From Arthrobacter terrae (lineage in GTDB: Bacteria > Actinomycetota > Actinomycetes > Actinomycetales > Micrococcaceae): a stretch of DNA of 64,000 nt. A program made the position numbers and the translations under genes. Below the pieces are notes generated by a model. The model was not told the origin of the DNA. It saw only the letters and a list, made by a program, of their open reading frames with translations, and did no database searches. Below are positions 26,913 to 35,947 of this stretch, piece after piece. Each line of letters opens with the position of its first letter. Positions within the stretch are counted from its first letter, which is position 1. Location of the stretch: contig NZ_JADNYM010000004.1 of NCBI RefSeq assembly GCF_015708085.1, forward strand, positions 1 to 64,000. Reading direction: 5' to 3'.

Positions 26913-28643
26913 GTGGCGATGGTAAAGCAAGAAGCAACCCCGGCCCCTACTCCACTGCCCGGCGCAGGACGGCCCGCCGCCGAAACGGAAACGGCGGCCC
27001 GCTCCAGCGCCAATATGGCCGTTGGAACCTTGGCCTCACGTGTCCTGGGGTTCATTAAGGGCATTCTTCTGGGCGTGGCGGTGGCCGGATCACAGGTTGC
27101 CGGCATCTTCGACACCGCCAATAACGTCCCCAACATCATTTACCTGCTGGTGGCCGGCGGCGTCTTCAACGCAGTCCTGGTTCCCCAGGTCATCAAGGCA
27201 AGCAAACAGCCGGACAAGGGAGCGGACTACATATCCCGGTTGCTCACTTTGGCCGTCATCGTATTGTTTGCGCTCACGGCGCTGATCACGATCCTGGCCG
27301 GGCCCATCATGACCCTGCTGACCACTGACTACTCCGCCGCCCAACTGAAGCTGGCCACCGCCTTTGCCGCCTTCCTGCTGCCGCAGATCTTTTTCTATGG
27401 TCTTTTTGCCTTACTGGGCCAGGTGCTGAACGCGCATGGCTCATTTAGGGCGTATGCCTGGGCACCTGTGGTCAACAACATCGTGGCCATTGCCGGGCTG
27501 GTGACCTTCATCGCCGTCGCCGGGAGTAATGCTGCCTCCCCCCACTCGGTGGAAAACTGGACGCCGGCTCAAACATTCATTCTCGCGGGTAGCGCCACCT
27601 TGGGCATTCTCGTCCAATCCCTGGTTCTGCTGTGGCCGCTGAAGAGACTGGGGCTGCGGCTGCGGCCGCGTTTCGGGTGGCGCGGCGTGGGGCTAAGGGC
27701 TACCGGGAAGGTTGCCGCGTGGACCATGGGCACCATGCTGGTGGGCAACCTGACCTTTCTGCTGATCGGAAAAATCGCGACCATCCCCACCGGTAGCCTT
27801 CCGGACGGGACCGTCCCGGAAGGACAGGGCATCGCGACGTCGTTCGAACTCAGTCGTGCCACGGAGGTCTACATCCTGCCGCACTCGGTGGTGGCGCTGT
27901 CCATTGCAACCGTTCTCTTCACCCGGATGGCACGAAGCGCGGCCAACAAGGACGACGACGGCCTGCGTGCGACACTTTCCCATGGGCTGCGGACCGCGGG
28001 AGTTGCCACGGTCTTCGGCGCGATTGCCCTGTTGGTGCTCTGTGGGCAATTTGGCATGCTTTTCAGTGCCTCCAGCCGGCACTCTGCCCTTCTCATCGCC
28101 ACAACTCTGGCCATCCTTGCCCTCGGTTCCCCCTTCCTCAGCGCAAACTTTATGATGAACCGTGCCTTCTATGCAGCGGAAAATGCAAAAACTCCGTTCA
28201 TCATCCAAAGCCTGCTGGTCATCTTCGGAATCGGCAGCGCGCTGCTGGCAGCCCTGCTCCCGGCGAATCTGATCATCTTTGGTCTGGCGCTGAGTTACAC
28301 CCTCGGTAATATCGTCGCCGTCGTCGTCACTCATTTTTTTCTCCGCAGCAGGCTCGGCAACTATGGCGGCGCCGCCGTTGTACTGGCGCACCTGCGGTTT
28401 TTGGGCGCCGCCGTTATCGCAGGCATCATCGGCTGTGGAGTGCTCTGGCTATTGGGCGGCTTTAGTCTTTCCGGCTTCGCATGGCAGTCAATCTATGCAG
28501 CGGCGCTCGTGCTCGCCGTCGTCGGCTTAGTCATGGCGGCCGTCTACTTCGTTGCCTTGAAACTGTTACGGGCCAGAGAACTCAACGATTTTCTGGACCC
28601 TTTGCTGCAAAAACTCCGTGGCCGTGTTCCCGGGCTTGGCTAG
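26913..28643 (+). CDS. murJ: Lipid II flippase MurJ (MviN), transmembrane part only
   Basis: Moves the peptidoglycan precursor lipid II across the membrane. The 576-residue protein has about fourteen membrane segments and MOP-superfamily features, including NNVPNIIYLLVAGGVFNAVLVPQVIKA, TIPTGSLPDGTVPEG loop and LSRATEVYILPHSVVALSIATVLFTRMAR. Family knowledge: the mycobacterial homologue (Rv3910) carries a C-terminal pseudokinase and an extracellular domain in the same chain. Here the chain ends after the last helix region, and a separate gene for pseudokinase plus discoidin-like domain follows 112 bp downstream. Start is GTG 26913 or ATG 26919. Confidence 0.92.
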   Translation: MAMVKQEATPAPTPLPGAGRPAAETETAARSSANMAVGTLASRVLGFIKGILLGVAVAGSQVAGIFDTANNVPNIIYLLVAGGVFNAVLVPQVIKASKQPDKGADYISRLLTLAVIVLFALTALITILAGPIMTLLTTDYSAAQLKLATAFAAFLLPQIFFYGLFALLGQVLNAHGSFRAYAWAPVVNNIVAIAGLVTFIAVAGSNAASPHSVENWTPAQTFILAGSATLGILVQSLVLLWPLKRLGLRLRPRFGWRGVGLRATGKVAAWTMGTMLVGNLTFLLIGKIATIPTGSLPDGTVPEGQGIATSFELSRATEVYILPHSVVALSIATVLFTRMARSAANKDDDGLRATLSHGLRTAGVATVFGAIALLVLCGQFGMLFSASSRHSALLIATTLAILALGSPFLSANFMMNRAFYAAENAKTPFIIQSLLVIFGIGSALLAALLPANLIIFGLALSYTLGNIVAVVVTHFFLRSRLGNYGGAAVVLAHLRFLGAAVIAGIIGCGVLWLLGGFSLSGFAWQSIYAAALVLAVVGLVMAAVYFVALKLLRARELNDFLDPLLQKLRGRVPGLG

Positions 28644-28754
28644 CTGCAGCGCGCGGCCCCCGGTCCTTCCTGCCGGATCCGATAAGATCGAAAGCTAAGA
28701 CGTCTGCGCCAGCAACCGGTCTGCAGGTAGTACCGGTCAATAAAGGAGGAAGCG

Positions 28755-30308
28755 GTGTCAGAAACCGTTGACGTGGGCTCGATCCTCGGCGGACGCTACA
28801 AGGTAACGGCCCATATTCTGCTGACCGCCGAGCAGGACGCGGTACTGGAGGGTATAGATCAGGTCCTTAAACGACCGGTCAGCATCCTGGTGGCAGGACC
28901 GGGCAATGCCGAAAACCTTACACAAGGTGCACGGGAGGTCGCCACGGGTGAGCGGCATGCAAACCTGCAGATCCTGGATCTGGGCACAAGCGACGGCTCA
29001 ACCTATCTGATTTCCAGCAAGAGTGCGGCTGCGGAGCTGCTGGACTTGGTGGTCCCCACTGAACCGTACGTGGAACCGTTTTTTACTGACACGCTGGGCA
29101 ATGAAATTTTTGGGATGCCACGGCCGGAGTCTGAAGAGAACGGCGGTTACGACTACGTCTACGAGGACAATTCGCCGGTAGAACCGACGCGGCCCGACTC
29201 CGTGGCTAAGCGTGCGCCTGTATCGGCCGACTCAGGCAACACCGGTGACATCGTCCCCGCGCCACCGGCGTTCGTCCCATCTGTGCCTCCGGTACCGCCG
29301 GTGCTGCCGATGGCACAGGCGCGGGCGGTACCCCCGGTGCGTCCCGAATCACCGGTGCGTCCAGCGGCACCCAAGACCTCTGACCGCAGTACTGGCGCCA
29401 CTGGTACGGCCGCTGCCGTAAATGCGGCTAAGGCAAACACCCCGACGGCACAGGCGCCGCAGACAGCGGCGGAAGGCAGCCCTGCTCCTGCTCCTGCTCC
29501 TGCTCCTGCCAAGGTCACCTTATGGTCGGAGGAGGACTACGGTTCCGATGCTCCCGCCGGAGCATACCGGGCACCCGCTAGCTTTCCTGTATCCGCACGC
29601 GCAGCGGAGGAAGCCACTGACGAGGAGACGGATGATGATGATGATGCTGCTAACGCGCCTAAGACAAGCGGGCGCTGGCTTGTCGGCGGAGTCGTCTCCA
29701 TCCTCATCGTGGCCGCGCTCATCGTGGCGGTGACTAATCTCGGCGGACAGCTCAGCGGAAACCAAAACGCCGCACCCGCCGTCTCGTCATCCCAGCAGCC
29801 TCCGGCGAGCCCCACGCCGACGGGTTCGGCATCAAAGGCCACGTCTGCTGCTCCGGTCGTCGTCCCCGCAATCACCTCGGTCACCAGGCTCACCCCGGAT
29901 GCACCGAATCTGGGGCAGGCGTACGACTCAAAGTTGCCGGCGACTTTCGACGGGAATCCCGCGACGTTCTGGCAGACCCTGGAGTTTTCCAATGACTCCT
30001 TCGCCGGGTTAACCTCCAGCATCAGTTTGGTGGTTACGCTGAAACAGGACTCCGACATCAACACTGTAACTTTGCAGCAATTGGGTGGATCCGGCGGAAG
30101 CTTCCGGCTCCTGACCAACTCCACACCGACACTCGATGGCGCAACCGAGATTGGCACGGGTAGCTTTACCGCACCAAGCATCACACTCAGCGCGCCGCCG
30201 GGGACCAAGTCCAAATACGTCATCATCAACTTCACGCAGTTGCCCAAGCAGCAGACCTTCCAGTCCTATCCCTACGGCGTAAAAATTGCAGAAATCACCA
30301 TCAAATAG
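28755..30308 (+). CDS. Pseudokinase-like protein with one transmembrane helix and discoidin-like extracellular domain
   Basis: A 517-residue bitopic protein. Residues 5-105 resemble a protein-kinase N-lobe (GSILGGRYKVTAHILLTAEQDAVLEG, VLKRPVSILVAG) but lack HRD and DFG motifs, so it is not an active kinase. Residues 120-300 are Pro/Ala-rich and disordered with an acidic run. One helix spans 308-329. Residues 370-517 look like an F5/8 type C (discoidin) beta-sandwich (PATFDGNPATFWQTLEF, YGVKIAEITIK). The layout matches the C-terminal half of mycobacterial MviN, here a separate gene behind AAAGGAGGAAG and GTG 28755. It may regulate MurJ through FHA-protein binding; inference. Confidence 0.75.
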   Translation: MSETVDVGSILGGRYKVTAHILLTAEQDAVLEGIDQVLKRPVSILVAGPGNAENLTQGAREVATGERHANLQILDLGTSDGSTYLISSKSAAAELLDLVVPTEPYVEPFFTDTLGNEIFGMPRPESEENGGYDYVYEDNSPVEPTRPDSVAKRAPVSADSGNTGDIVPAPPAFVPSVPPVPPVLPMAQARAVPPVRPESPVRPAAPKTSDRSTGATGTAAAVNAAKANTPTAQAPQTAAEGSPAPAPAPAPAKVTLWSEEDYGSDAPAGAYRAPASFPVSARAAEEATDEETDDDDDAANAPKTSGRWLVGGVVSILIVAALIVAVTNLGGQLSGNQNAAPAVSSSQQPPASPTPTGSASKATSAAPVVVPAITSVTRLTPDAPNLGQAYDSKLPATFDGNPATFWQTLEFSNDSFAGLTSSISLVVTLKQDSDINTVTLQQLGGSGGSFRLLTNSTPTLDGATEIGTGSFTAPSITLSAPPGTKSKYVIINFTQLPKQQTFQSYPYGVKIAEITIK

Positions 30309-30365
30309 CTGACCACATCCCTGGGTAGCGGTAACGGTATTACCGAGTTGTCCCCGCCACCGTCC

Positions 30366-30391
30366 GGAATAAGGCCCGCCATCAATCCGTT
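30366..30391 (+). promoter_or_regulatory. SigR/SigH-type promoter for trxBA
   Basis: GGAAT (30366-30370) and GTT (30389-30391) are separated by exactly 18 bases. This fits the GGAAT-N18-GTT consensus known for Streptomyces SigR and mycobacterial SigH, which control thioredoxin genes under thiol-oxidative stress. It lies 60 bp upstream of the trxB start. Confidence 0.7.
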
Positions 30392-30450
30392 GTGGTGATG
30401 GCAGGGTCCACCCGCTGGGTCCATCAATGCAGAAAGAGGTTCTCCACCCC

Positions 30451-31449
30451 GTGAACACTGAAGTAATACCGGCTACCGATGTCCGTGATGTCATCATCGT
30501 GGGCTCAGGCCCGGCCGGTTACACTGCCGCTGTGTACACAGCCCGCGCGAATCTGCGGCCACTGCTCATAGCCGGCTCCGTTACGGCCGGGGGTGAGCTC
30601 ATGAACACCACTGATGTGGAAAACTACCCCGGATTCCCTGAAGGGATCATGGGGCCCGATCTGATGGACCAGTTCCAGAAGCAGGCGGAGCGCTTTGGTA
30701 CCGAAATCATGTACGAGGATGTGGCCTCGCTGGACCTCACCGGTGATGTAAAATCCGTTACACTCGGGGACGGCCAGGTGTTTACTTCCCGTGCCGTCAT
30801 AATCTCCACCGGGTCCGCCTACCGTGAGCTTGGCCTCCCGGACGAAAAGCGCCTCTCCGGGCACGGCGTGAGCTGGTGCGCAACCTGCGACGGGTTCTTT
30901 TTCAAGGATCAGGACATCGCCGTGATTGGCGGCGGTGACTCGGCCATGGAGGAGGCCCTTTTCCTCACCAAGTTCGCCCGAACTGTGACAGTAGTGCACC
31001 GCCGGGATGCACTGCGGGCCTCGAAGATCATGCAGGACAGAGCCCTGAACCACGACAAGATCAGATTCATCTGGAATTCCGAAGTGGTCGGTATTGACGG
31101 TGAAGCAAAGGTTACGGGACTGCGGCTCAATGATCTCATTACTGAGGTCAAAACCAACCTGGCCGTCACCGGAGTATTCGTTGCTATAGGCAACGATCCC
31201 CGCATCGACCTGGTTAAGGATCAACTCGCGTTAACCTCTGCAGGTACGATTGCCGTCGAGGGTCGGTCTTCCAAGACCAGCCTGCAGGGCGTGTTTGCCG
31301 CCGGCGACGTCATCGATGCCACCTACCGTCAGGCCATCACCGCCGCCGGGTCAGGCTGTGCGGCGGCGGTCGACGTCGAACACTTCCTGTCCACCTCCGC
31401 CCTGCAGCTCGCGCCTGTGCCAGCTGTTGAAACATTCAGCACCCGATAA
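30451..31449 (+). CDS. trxB: Thioredoxin-disulfide reductase
   Basis: NADPH-dependent flavoprotein that reduces thioredoxin. FAD site [20 protein letters not shown], redox-active CxxC in [11 protein letters not shown] (CATC), NADPH-site [17 protein letters not shown] and C-terminal [25 protein letters not shown] 30451 is chosen: AGAAAGAGG lies 11 bases upstream. An upstream in-frame ATG at 30427 would put that ribosome-binding site inside the coding sequence. It is 14 bp upstream of trxA, and both sit behind a SigR-type promoter. Confidence 0.95.
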   Translation: MNTEVIPATDVRDVIIVGSGPAGYTAAVYTARANLRPLLIAGSVTAGGELMNTTDVENYPGFPEGIMGPDLMDQFQKQAERFGTEIMYEDVASLDLTGDVKSVTLGDGQVFTSRAVIISTGSAYRELGLPDEKRLSGHGVSWCATCDGFFFKDQDIAVIGGGDSAMEEALFLTKFARTVTVVHRRDALRASKIMQDRALNHDKIRFIWNSEVVGIDGEAKVTGLRLNDLITEVKTNLAVTGVFVAIGNDPRIDLVKDQLALTSAGTIAVEGRSSKTSLQGVFAAGDVIDATYRQAITAAGSGCAAAVDVEHFLSTSALQLAPVPAVETFSTR

Positions 31450-31463
31450 CGAAAGAGGATTCC

Positions 31464-31790
31464 ATGAGCAATGCTAAAAGCGCCACAGACGCAACCTTTC
31501 AAACTGATGTCCTTTCAGCAGGTAAACCCGTCATTGTCGACTTTTGGGCGGAATGGTGCGGCCCCTGCCGCAAGCTAAGTCCGATCCTGGATCAGCTCGC
31601 CGGGGAGTACGCGGACAAGATCGATGTCGTCAAGGTGGACATTGATGAGAATCCGGCCATCGCCGCTCAGTACGGCATAACATCCATTCCGGCGGTCTAC
31701 CTGTTTCAAAACGGTGAGGTCAAGGGCAGCGTAATCGGAGCCCGGCCGAAGCAGTATTTCGAGAAGGAATTTGCTGAGTTCCTGAAGTAG
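31464..31790 (+). CDS. trxA: Thioredoxin
   Basis: General disulfide reductase of 108 residues with the active site WAEWCGPCRKLSP and the cis-Pro motif GITSIPAVYLF. It follows trxB by 14 bp with GAAAGAGG upstream of ATG 31464, so the two form one operon. Length and motifs are those of canonical TrxA. Confidence 0.97.
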   Translation: MSNAKSATDATFQTDVLSAGKPVIVDFWAEWCGPCRKLSPILDQLAGEYADKIDVVKVDIDENPAIAAQYGITSIPAVYLFQNGEVKGSVIGARPKQYFEKEFAEFLK

Positions 31791-31816
31791 GGCTGCTTTC
31801 CTCGCTTCTCCACCTG

Positions 31817-31878
31817 CCAGCACCGCCAATTCCCGCATGGACGCAGTCCCTGCCATGAATTGGCGGTGCTGGTCTTTT
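31817..31878 (+). terminator. Intrinsic terminator after trxA
   Basis: A perfect 16-bp stem (31817-31832 with 31857-31872) with a 24-base loop is followed by TCTTTT. It starts 27 bp after the trxA stop. Confidence 0.85.
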
Positions 31879-32170
31879 GTCTCACGGCATTTTGAGGTGT
31901 GCTGCTGAAGCACCGGGGACCCTTTGCCGCGTTGCACAGGTGGGTGTCTCGTCTTGGGCGTGCGGTGGGAGTCTCAGGCGCGGTCGTAAACACCCCTGCG
32001 GGTACCTGATCAGCAAGCGGAAAGGGGGACAGTCCCTACGTGGGGCGCTGAATTCTCAGCTTTTTTGCTCGATGCCGCCCGCGCACCGGGCAGCCGAGCT
32101 GACCATTTCTGCACGAACTGAGCTGGCCGCTCGTCGGTGCTGCGTTGCAATCTACTCAACGACCGAGGCC

Positions 32171-32184
32171 GTTTCACGTGAAAC
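32171..32184. other. parS site
   Basis: Perfect GTTTCACGTGAAAC palindrome, the core of the ParB/Spo0J centromere site conserved across bacteria. Confidence 0.95.
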
Positions 32185-32693
32185 ACGAAAATCGGGTCAG
32201 TCTGCCGGATCGAACCACACAGCGGCTGACGGTGGCCGTCTCCCTACGCGGTTCCCCACGGTCCATCGGACAGGAGCAAGTGAGGCCAGGAAATCGCTAC
32301 GCCAGCTATCCCCTCTGGATTGTTATGTCAGGTCTTGAGCGTGGTTGAAAACATCGGACCGTCCGGACGGAGCTGCTACTGCGTTTTCGTGTATTGCACT
32401 TTAGTAACAACAGTTCTTGGTTACCTGTTCCCCGGCGCAGCACGTGTGGCCGCGACGGACTTTGAAGTAAGCACCACCCCAACGGAGAACCTCTGTTCGC
32501 GCCATCTCTTTTGGACCGGAGCAGGGAGTGGAGTGAGGTGGGCCCTATACCGGTTTCAGGTTACCTAGCTTCACCTGCCACCACACATGATGCCGTCCAG
32601 AAAGACACAGCAGCCACCACCGCGATTTTGCCGTTTCTTTGGCGTAAAGCGGCGAACCTGTAACGATCCGTTTGCCGACCTGGGAGTAAGCGT

Positions 32694-32707
32694 GTTTCAC
32701 GTGAAAC
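32694..32707. other. parS site
   Basis: Perfect GTTTCACGTGAAAC palindrome, 523 bp from the previous site, in gene-free DNA left of the insertion sequence. Confidence 0.95.
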
Positions 32708-33629
32708 TCTCCTGCAAGGCAGTTTCCGGCCGGAAAATACATCGCGCTGTCCATAGACTACTGGGCCAAGTGCGAAGACCGTGACTATCCGGAGCGGGCA
32801 ACCGACTTATGATCGGACGTCGCCGATCGCGCCAGCATCCGTCCAGTCGCGTGGACGGGAAGCAGTACCGCGCCGTGTAGGAGAGAAACAGTACCGCAAC
32901 CGCTATGGAGAGCCCGCCTCAGACGCACATAGAGCGACAGGCACGCGCATAGTTCAAGGCCGGCGCATGAGGTCGGTTACCCACGCATCCAGCGCTAATC
33001 GGATCCTGCGATTTCTTGCCCAGCTAACCTAACAGTCGAATAAGCCCGCCTTCGTTGCACCGGCCAAGGGCTCGCTTGGATGGCTCTCCGCGACATTCGA
33101 AGGACCCACACAACCCCGTCCGGCATTTGCCCATTAGGGCTGCCCATCCGTCGATCCCATCTTCAAAGCGTCCGGGGCAGCCGCCCAGGCGTCCTGATTC
33201 CCCATCAAATCCTATAGTCCCGAGGGGCTACGCACCGTCAACGTGAGAGTGAACATTCTGCATGTATGGACCAGCTGCATGATTTGGGGTGAGCATACAT
33301 TGGCGGGCCTCCGCAGGAACGCGATGACATGTAGTTCGCGCGAATTTGGCTTCCAAAGGCGACCGCGTAGATAGGTAGATTGCAGCTATACAAACCTTAG
33401 GATCAATCCTGACCAACCCTAAGGGCTGGAACCGCCATCAAATGGACACGACACAGACTGGACCTGCCACGCATGGTGGAAGCTCCGGTACCTGGTTTGT
33501 GTCTAACCAAGTCCAACTACCGACGATTTTTGAGTGCCTCTAGTATCCATCGGAGCTGCTGGCGCACCACCAGTTTGGTCTGCCGCGGCAAGCGGGAAAA
33601 CATGAACCCTGTAGATGGACAGGAATTTC

Positions 33630-33653
33630 GGCTCTTCTGACCTATCCGTGGGT
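33630..33653. repeat. Left terminal inverted repeat of the ISL3 element
   Basis: Begins GGCTCTTCTGAC and matches the reverse complement of 35044-35067 at 23 of 24 bases. Confidence 0.93.
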
Positions 33654-33742
33654 GTGATCCGCGCGCCTTAACGCCCACACGCCGCTTTCTGCCTAGGATT
33701 TTTGACTGTCAAAGGTACAAAAATTCAAGGACTGAAAACGAC

Positions 33743-35044
33743 GTGCAGAATTCAAGCATATGGGCACCCCTGCTGGGTGTCGAAAAAACGACCGTCAGCC
33801 ATGTGGAGACCTGCCGGGAAACCGGGGTGCTGCTGGCCCGGGTGAGGGCGCACAAGTCCATGCGGAACCGGTGCGGGATCTGTTCGCGCCGATCTCCCCG
33901 ATACGACCGTGGCGATGGTCCCCGACGGTGGCGCACCTTGGATCATGGCACCACGGAAACCTACCTCGTGGCGGAAGCCCCGCGCGTGCGCTGCCCCGAG
34001 CACGGGGTGATTGTTGCCGCCGTTCCCTGGGCCCGCCACCAGGCCGGGCATACCAGAATCTTTGACCAGCAGGTCGCGTGGCTGGCGACCAAATGTTCCA
34101 AGAGCGCGGCGACCGAATTGATGCGTATCGCCTGGCGCACCGTGGGCTCGATCATCGATCGCGTCTGGAAGGACACCACCAAGACCTTCGACCCGTTCGC
34201 GAACCTGTTGCGCATCGGCATTGACGAGATCTCCTACAAGCGCGGACACAAGTATTTGACCGTCGTCGTCGACCATGACACCGGCTGGCTGGTGTGGGCC
34301 GCCCCGGGCCGTGACAAGGCCACGCTGAGGAAGTTCTTTGACGCCCTTGGCGAAGAACGAAGCGCGCACATCACGCATGTTTCCGCCGATGCCGCCGCGT
34401 GGATCTCCACCGTCGTGGCCGAGAAATGTCCCAACGCCGTCCGGGTCGCCGACCCGTTCCATGTGGTCATGTGGGCCACCGATGCCTTGGATGATGAACG
34501 CCGCGCCGCGTGGAACCGGGCACGGAAAGCAGCCAAGGAAAACGAGCCGCCCCGTGGCCGTGGACGCCCGCCCAAGGACGCCCCCGCCCGGCCCGACAGC
34601 GAGCGGGCCGTCAAGCTGAAGAACTCCCGCTTCGCGCTCTGGAAAAACCCCGAGGACCTCACCGACAAGCAGCAGGTGAAGCTGGCCTGGATCGTGCAGA
34701 CCGATCCACGGCTGGGCCGGGCCTACTACCTGAAGGAAGGCCTGCGCACAGTCTTCAAACTGCCACTGGACGAAGCCACCGAAGCACTGGACAAATGGGT
34801 GAACTGGGCCAGACGCTGCAGGATCCCCACATTCGTGAAACTACAAAAAAGCATCGTCAAACACCGCGCCAGCATCCTAGCCTCGATCGAGCACGGACTC
34901 TCCAACGGACGCATAGAATCCATGAACACCAAGATCAGGCTCATCACCAGGATGGCGTTCGGATTCAAATCCCCGGAAGCCTTGATCAGCCTGGCCATGC
35001 TCAGCCTCGGAGGTCACAAGCCAGCACTTCCCGGACGGAAATGA
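33743..35044 (+). CDS. ISL3-family transposase
   Basis: DDE transposase of 433 residues. The N-terminal zinc-binding part has CGICSRR and VRCPEHG (Cys/His set of zf-ISL3). The DDE core has Asp in IGIDEISYKRGHKYLTVVVDHDT, Asp in ADPFHVVMW, and Glu in GRIESMNTKIRLITRMAFGF. The reading frame is intact with no frameshift. The start is GTG at 33743 with AAGGA upstream. The stop's last base is the first base of the right inverted repeat. Codon use resembles the host, so a donor cannot be inferred. Confidence 0.95.
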   Translation: MQNSSIWAPLLGVEKTTVSHVETCRETGVLLARVRAHKSMRNRCGICSRRSPRYDRGDGPRRWRTLDHGTTETYLVAEAPRVRCPEHGVIVAAVPWARHQAGHTRIFDQQVAWLATKCSKSAATELMRIAWRTVGSIIDRVWKDTTKTFDPFANLLRIGIDEISYKRGHKYLTVVVDHDTGWLVWAAPGRDKATLRKFFDALGEERSAHITHVSADAAAWISTVVAEKCPNAVRVADPFHVVMWATDALDDERRAAWNRARKAAKENEPPRGRGRPPKDAPARPDSERAVKLKNSRFALWKNPEDLTDKQQVKLAWIVQTDPRLGRAYYLKEGLRTVFKLPLDEATEALDKWVNWARRCRIPTFVKLQKSIVKHRASILASIEHGLSNGRIESMNTKIRLITRMAFGFKSPEALISLAMLSLGGHKPALPGRK

Positions 35045-35067
35045 CCCACGGATACGTCAGAAGAGCC
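35044..35067. repeat. Right terminal inverted repeat of the ISL3 element
   Basis: Inverted copy of the left end, one mismatch in 24 bases; its outer boundary abuts the GGAATTTC duplication. Confidence 0.93.
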
Positions 35068-35138
35068 GGAATTTCCTGGATATTCTTGCAGGCGCAACAC
35101 CTACGTAACCGCACGTTGAGTCTTCACTTTCAGCATCT

Positions 35139-35152
35139 GTTTCACGTGAAAC
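35139..35152. other. parS site
   Basis: Perfect GTTTCACGTGAAAC palindrome, 64 bp outside the right-hand target duplication of the insertion sequence. Confidence 0.95.
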
Positions 35153-35338
35153 CAAAATGAAGTCGTCTTTGGAAGGCGGAACCGCTCCAGCAATTACGCA
35201 TGATCTTCTTATAGGGCATACTCTTACACTACTTTCAGTACCACTTCCGTCCAGACCCGGGCATCGCACCGCCCCGAATACGTGGGATTCGAGCAGTTCA
35301 GCGGTATAACGATGGCGTTAGGAGCAGCATTTGAAAGT

Positions 35339-35352
35339 GTTTCACGTGAAAC
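35339..35352. other. parS site
   Basis: Perfect GTTTCACGTGAAAC palindrome in gene-free DNA, 200 bp from the previous site. Confidence 0.95.
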
Positions 35353-35551
35353 CATCCGGACAATGGTCAGGGAGAATGTGAGGCCAGCGGCCGCGACGTG
35401 CGCTGGTCAGGCTCGAGCGGCCCAGCATAACTATCATGTTGGGTGGACGAGAACCATCAACCCGACAGGGTACACGCGGCAATCCGCGGGAGTACGAAGC
35501 GTCATTGTAAAACTAAAATTGGGTGCCACTAAACGACGATCAGATTCGCAT

Positions 35552-35605
35552 GTTTCACGTGAAACGATTGTGATTCACTTGAAACGACTGTGATTCAAGT
35601 GAAAC
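35552..35605. repeat. parS site followed by two degenerate copies at 20-bp spacing
   Basis: 35552-35565 is a perfect GTTTCACGTGAAAC. It is followed at exactly 20-bp steps by GATTCACTTGAAAC (35572-35585) and GATTCAAGTGAAAC (35592-35605), each with two differences. The spacers are also similar, so this is a tandemly repeated 20-bp unit, two helical turns apart. Whether ParB binds the degenerate copies is unknown. Confidence 0.9.
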
Positions 35606-35641
35606 GATTGTCCTGCGGGCTCTACAGGCCATCAATCGTGC

Positions 35642-35947
35642 TCATGAAATCCAAAACCGCACACTTGCCATGAAGCCGAAAAGGCGGCAAATTAGTTGAA
35701 TTGCCGTTGCGCCGTAAAAAGGCATAGCCGGGCAGTCCTCGAACTCCTCCCAACGGACAGGAACTCCGGCGACATCAGTATGAAACCGCAGATCCACGTC
35801 GCCTGGAGTCAGGCAGAGGGTCCCTAAACACCCTAAAAATCCGCGGTACGCTTTTGGGCCATTACAGGACCCACAGCGGCCCGGGGCGCGCATTACCGTG
35901 CCACGCATTACCGCGGCGCGCATTACCGTCGCGCCCCTGCGACCCAC
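35642..35947 (-). CDS. Possible small hypothetical protein downstream of parB
   Basis: An open frame of 101 codons begins 13 bp after the parB stop on the same strand. Its first 20 codons are a three-unit 15-bp tandem repeat (see 35889-35935). The rest reads GDVDLRFHTDVAGVPVRWEEFEDCPAMPFYGATAIQL, which looks protein-like, but I recognise no family. With no clear ribosome-binding site, it could equally be non-coding. The first start lies within the repeat, so other ATG codons there are possible. Confidence 0.3.
   Translation of the reverse strand: MGRRGATVMRAAVMRGTVMRAPGRCGSCNGPKAYRGFLGCLGTLCLTPGDVDLRFHTDVAGVPVRWEEFEDCPAMPFYGATAIQLICRLFGFMASVRFWIS
35889..35935. repeat. Three 15-bp tandem repeats just past parB
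   Basis: CATTACCG recurs at 35891, 35906 and 35921, exactly 15 bp apart, inside GC-rich units. It lies between the parB stop and the possible small gene start. Confidence 0.85.

Larger units (their letters stand above)
31879..33621. other. Gene-free stretch carrying two parS sites (left part of the centromere region)
   Basis: About 1.7 kb between the trxA terminator and the IS target site. Short open frames exist on both strands, but none has a recognisable product, good ribosome-binding site or consistent codon use. The two parS sites at 32171 and 32694 fit a ParB loading and spreading region. I see no tRNA, small-RNA signature or pseudogene I can name. Confidence 0.6.
33622..35075. mobile_element. 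ISL3-family insertion sequence with 8-bp target duplication
   Basis: The element spans 33630-35067 (1438 bp) with 24-bp inverted ends beginning GGCTCTTCTGAC (33630-33653 and 35044-35067), differing at one base. It is flanked by the direct duplication GGAATTTC (33622-33629 and 35068-35075), which is the 8-bp duplication known for ISL3 elements. One transposase gene fills it. The intact ends, duplication and gene indicate a recent insertion, here between parS sites. Confidence 0.95.

Noticed and set aside
31877-32338. Open frame in the centromere region
   Set aside because: No ribosome-binding site, mixed composition, reads through parS and the terminator's T-run region; looks non-coding.
33228-33416. 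Small minus-strand frame left of the insertion sequence
   Set aside because: Too short, no recognised sequence, no start signal.
35057-35269. Minus-strand frame right of the insertion sequence
   Set aside because: It contains VSRET only because parS is palindromic and gives the same peptide on both strands; no other support.
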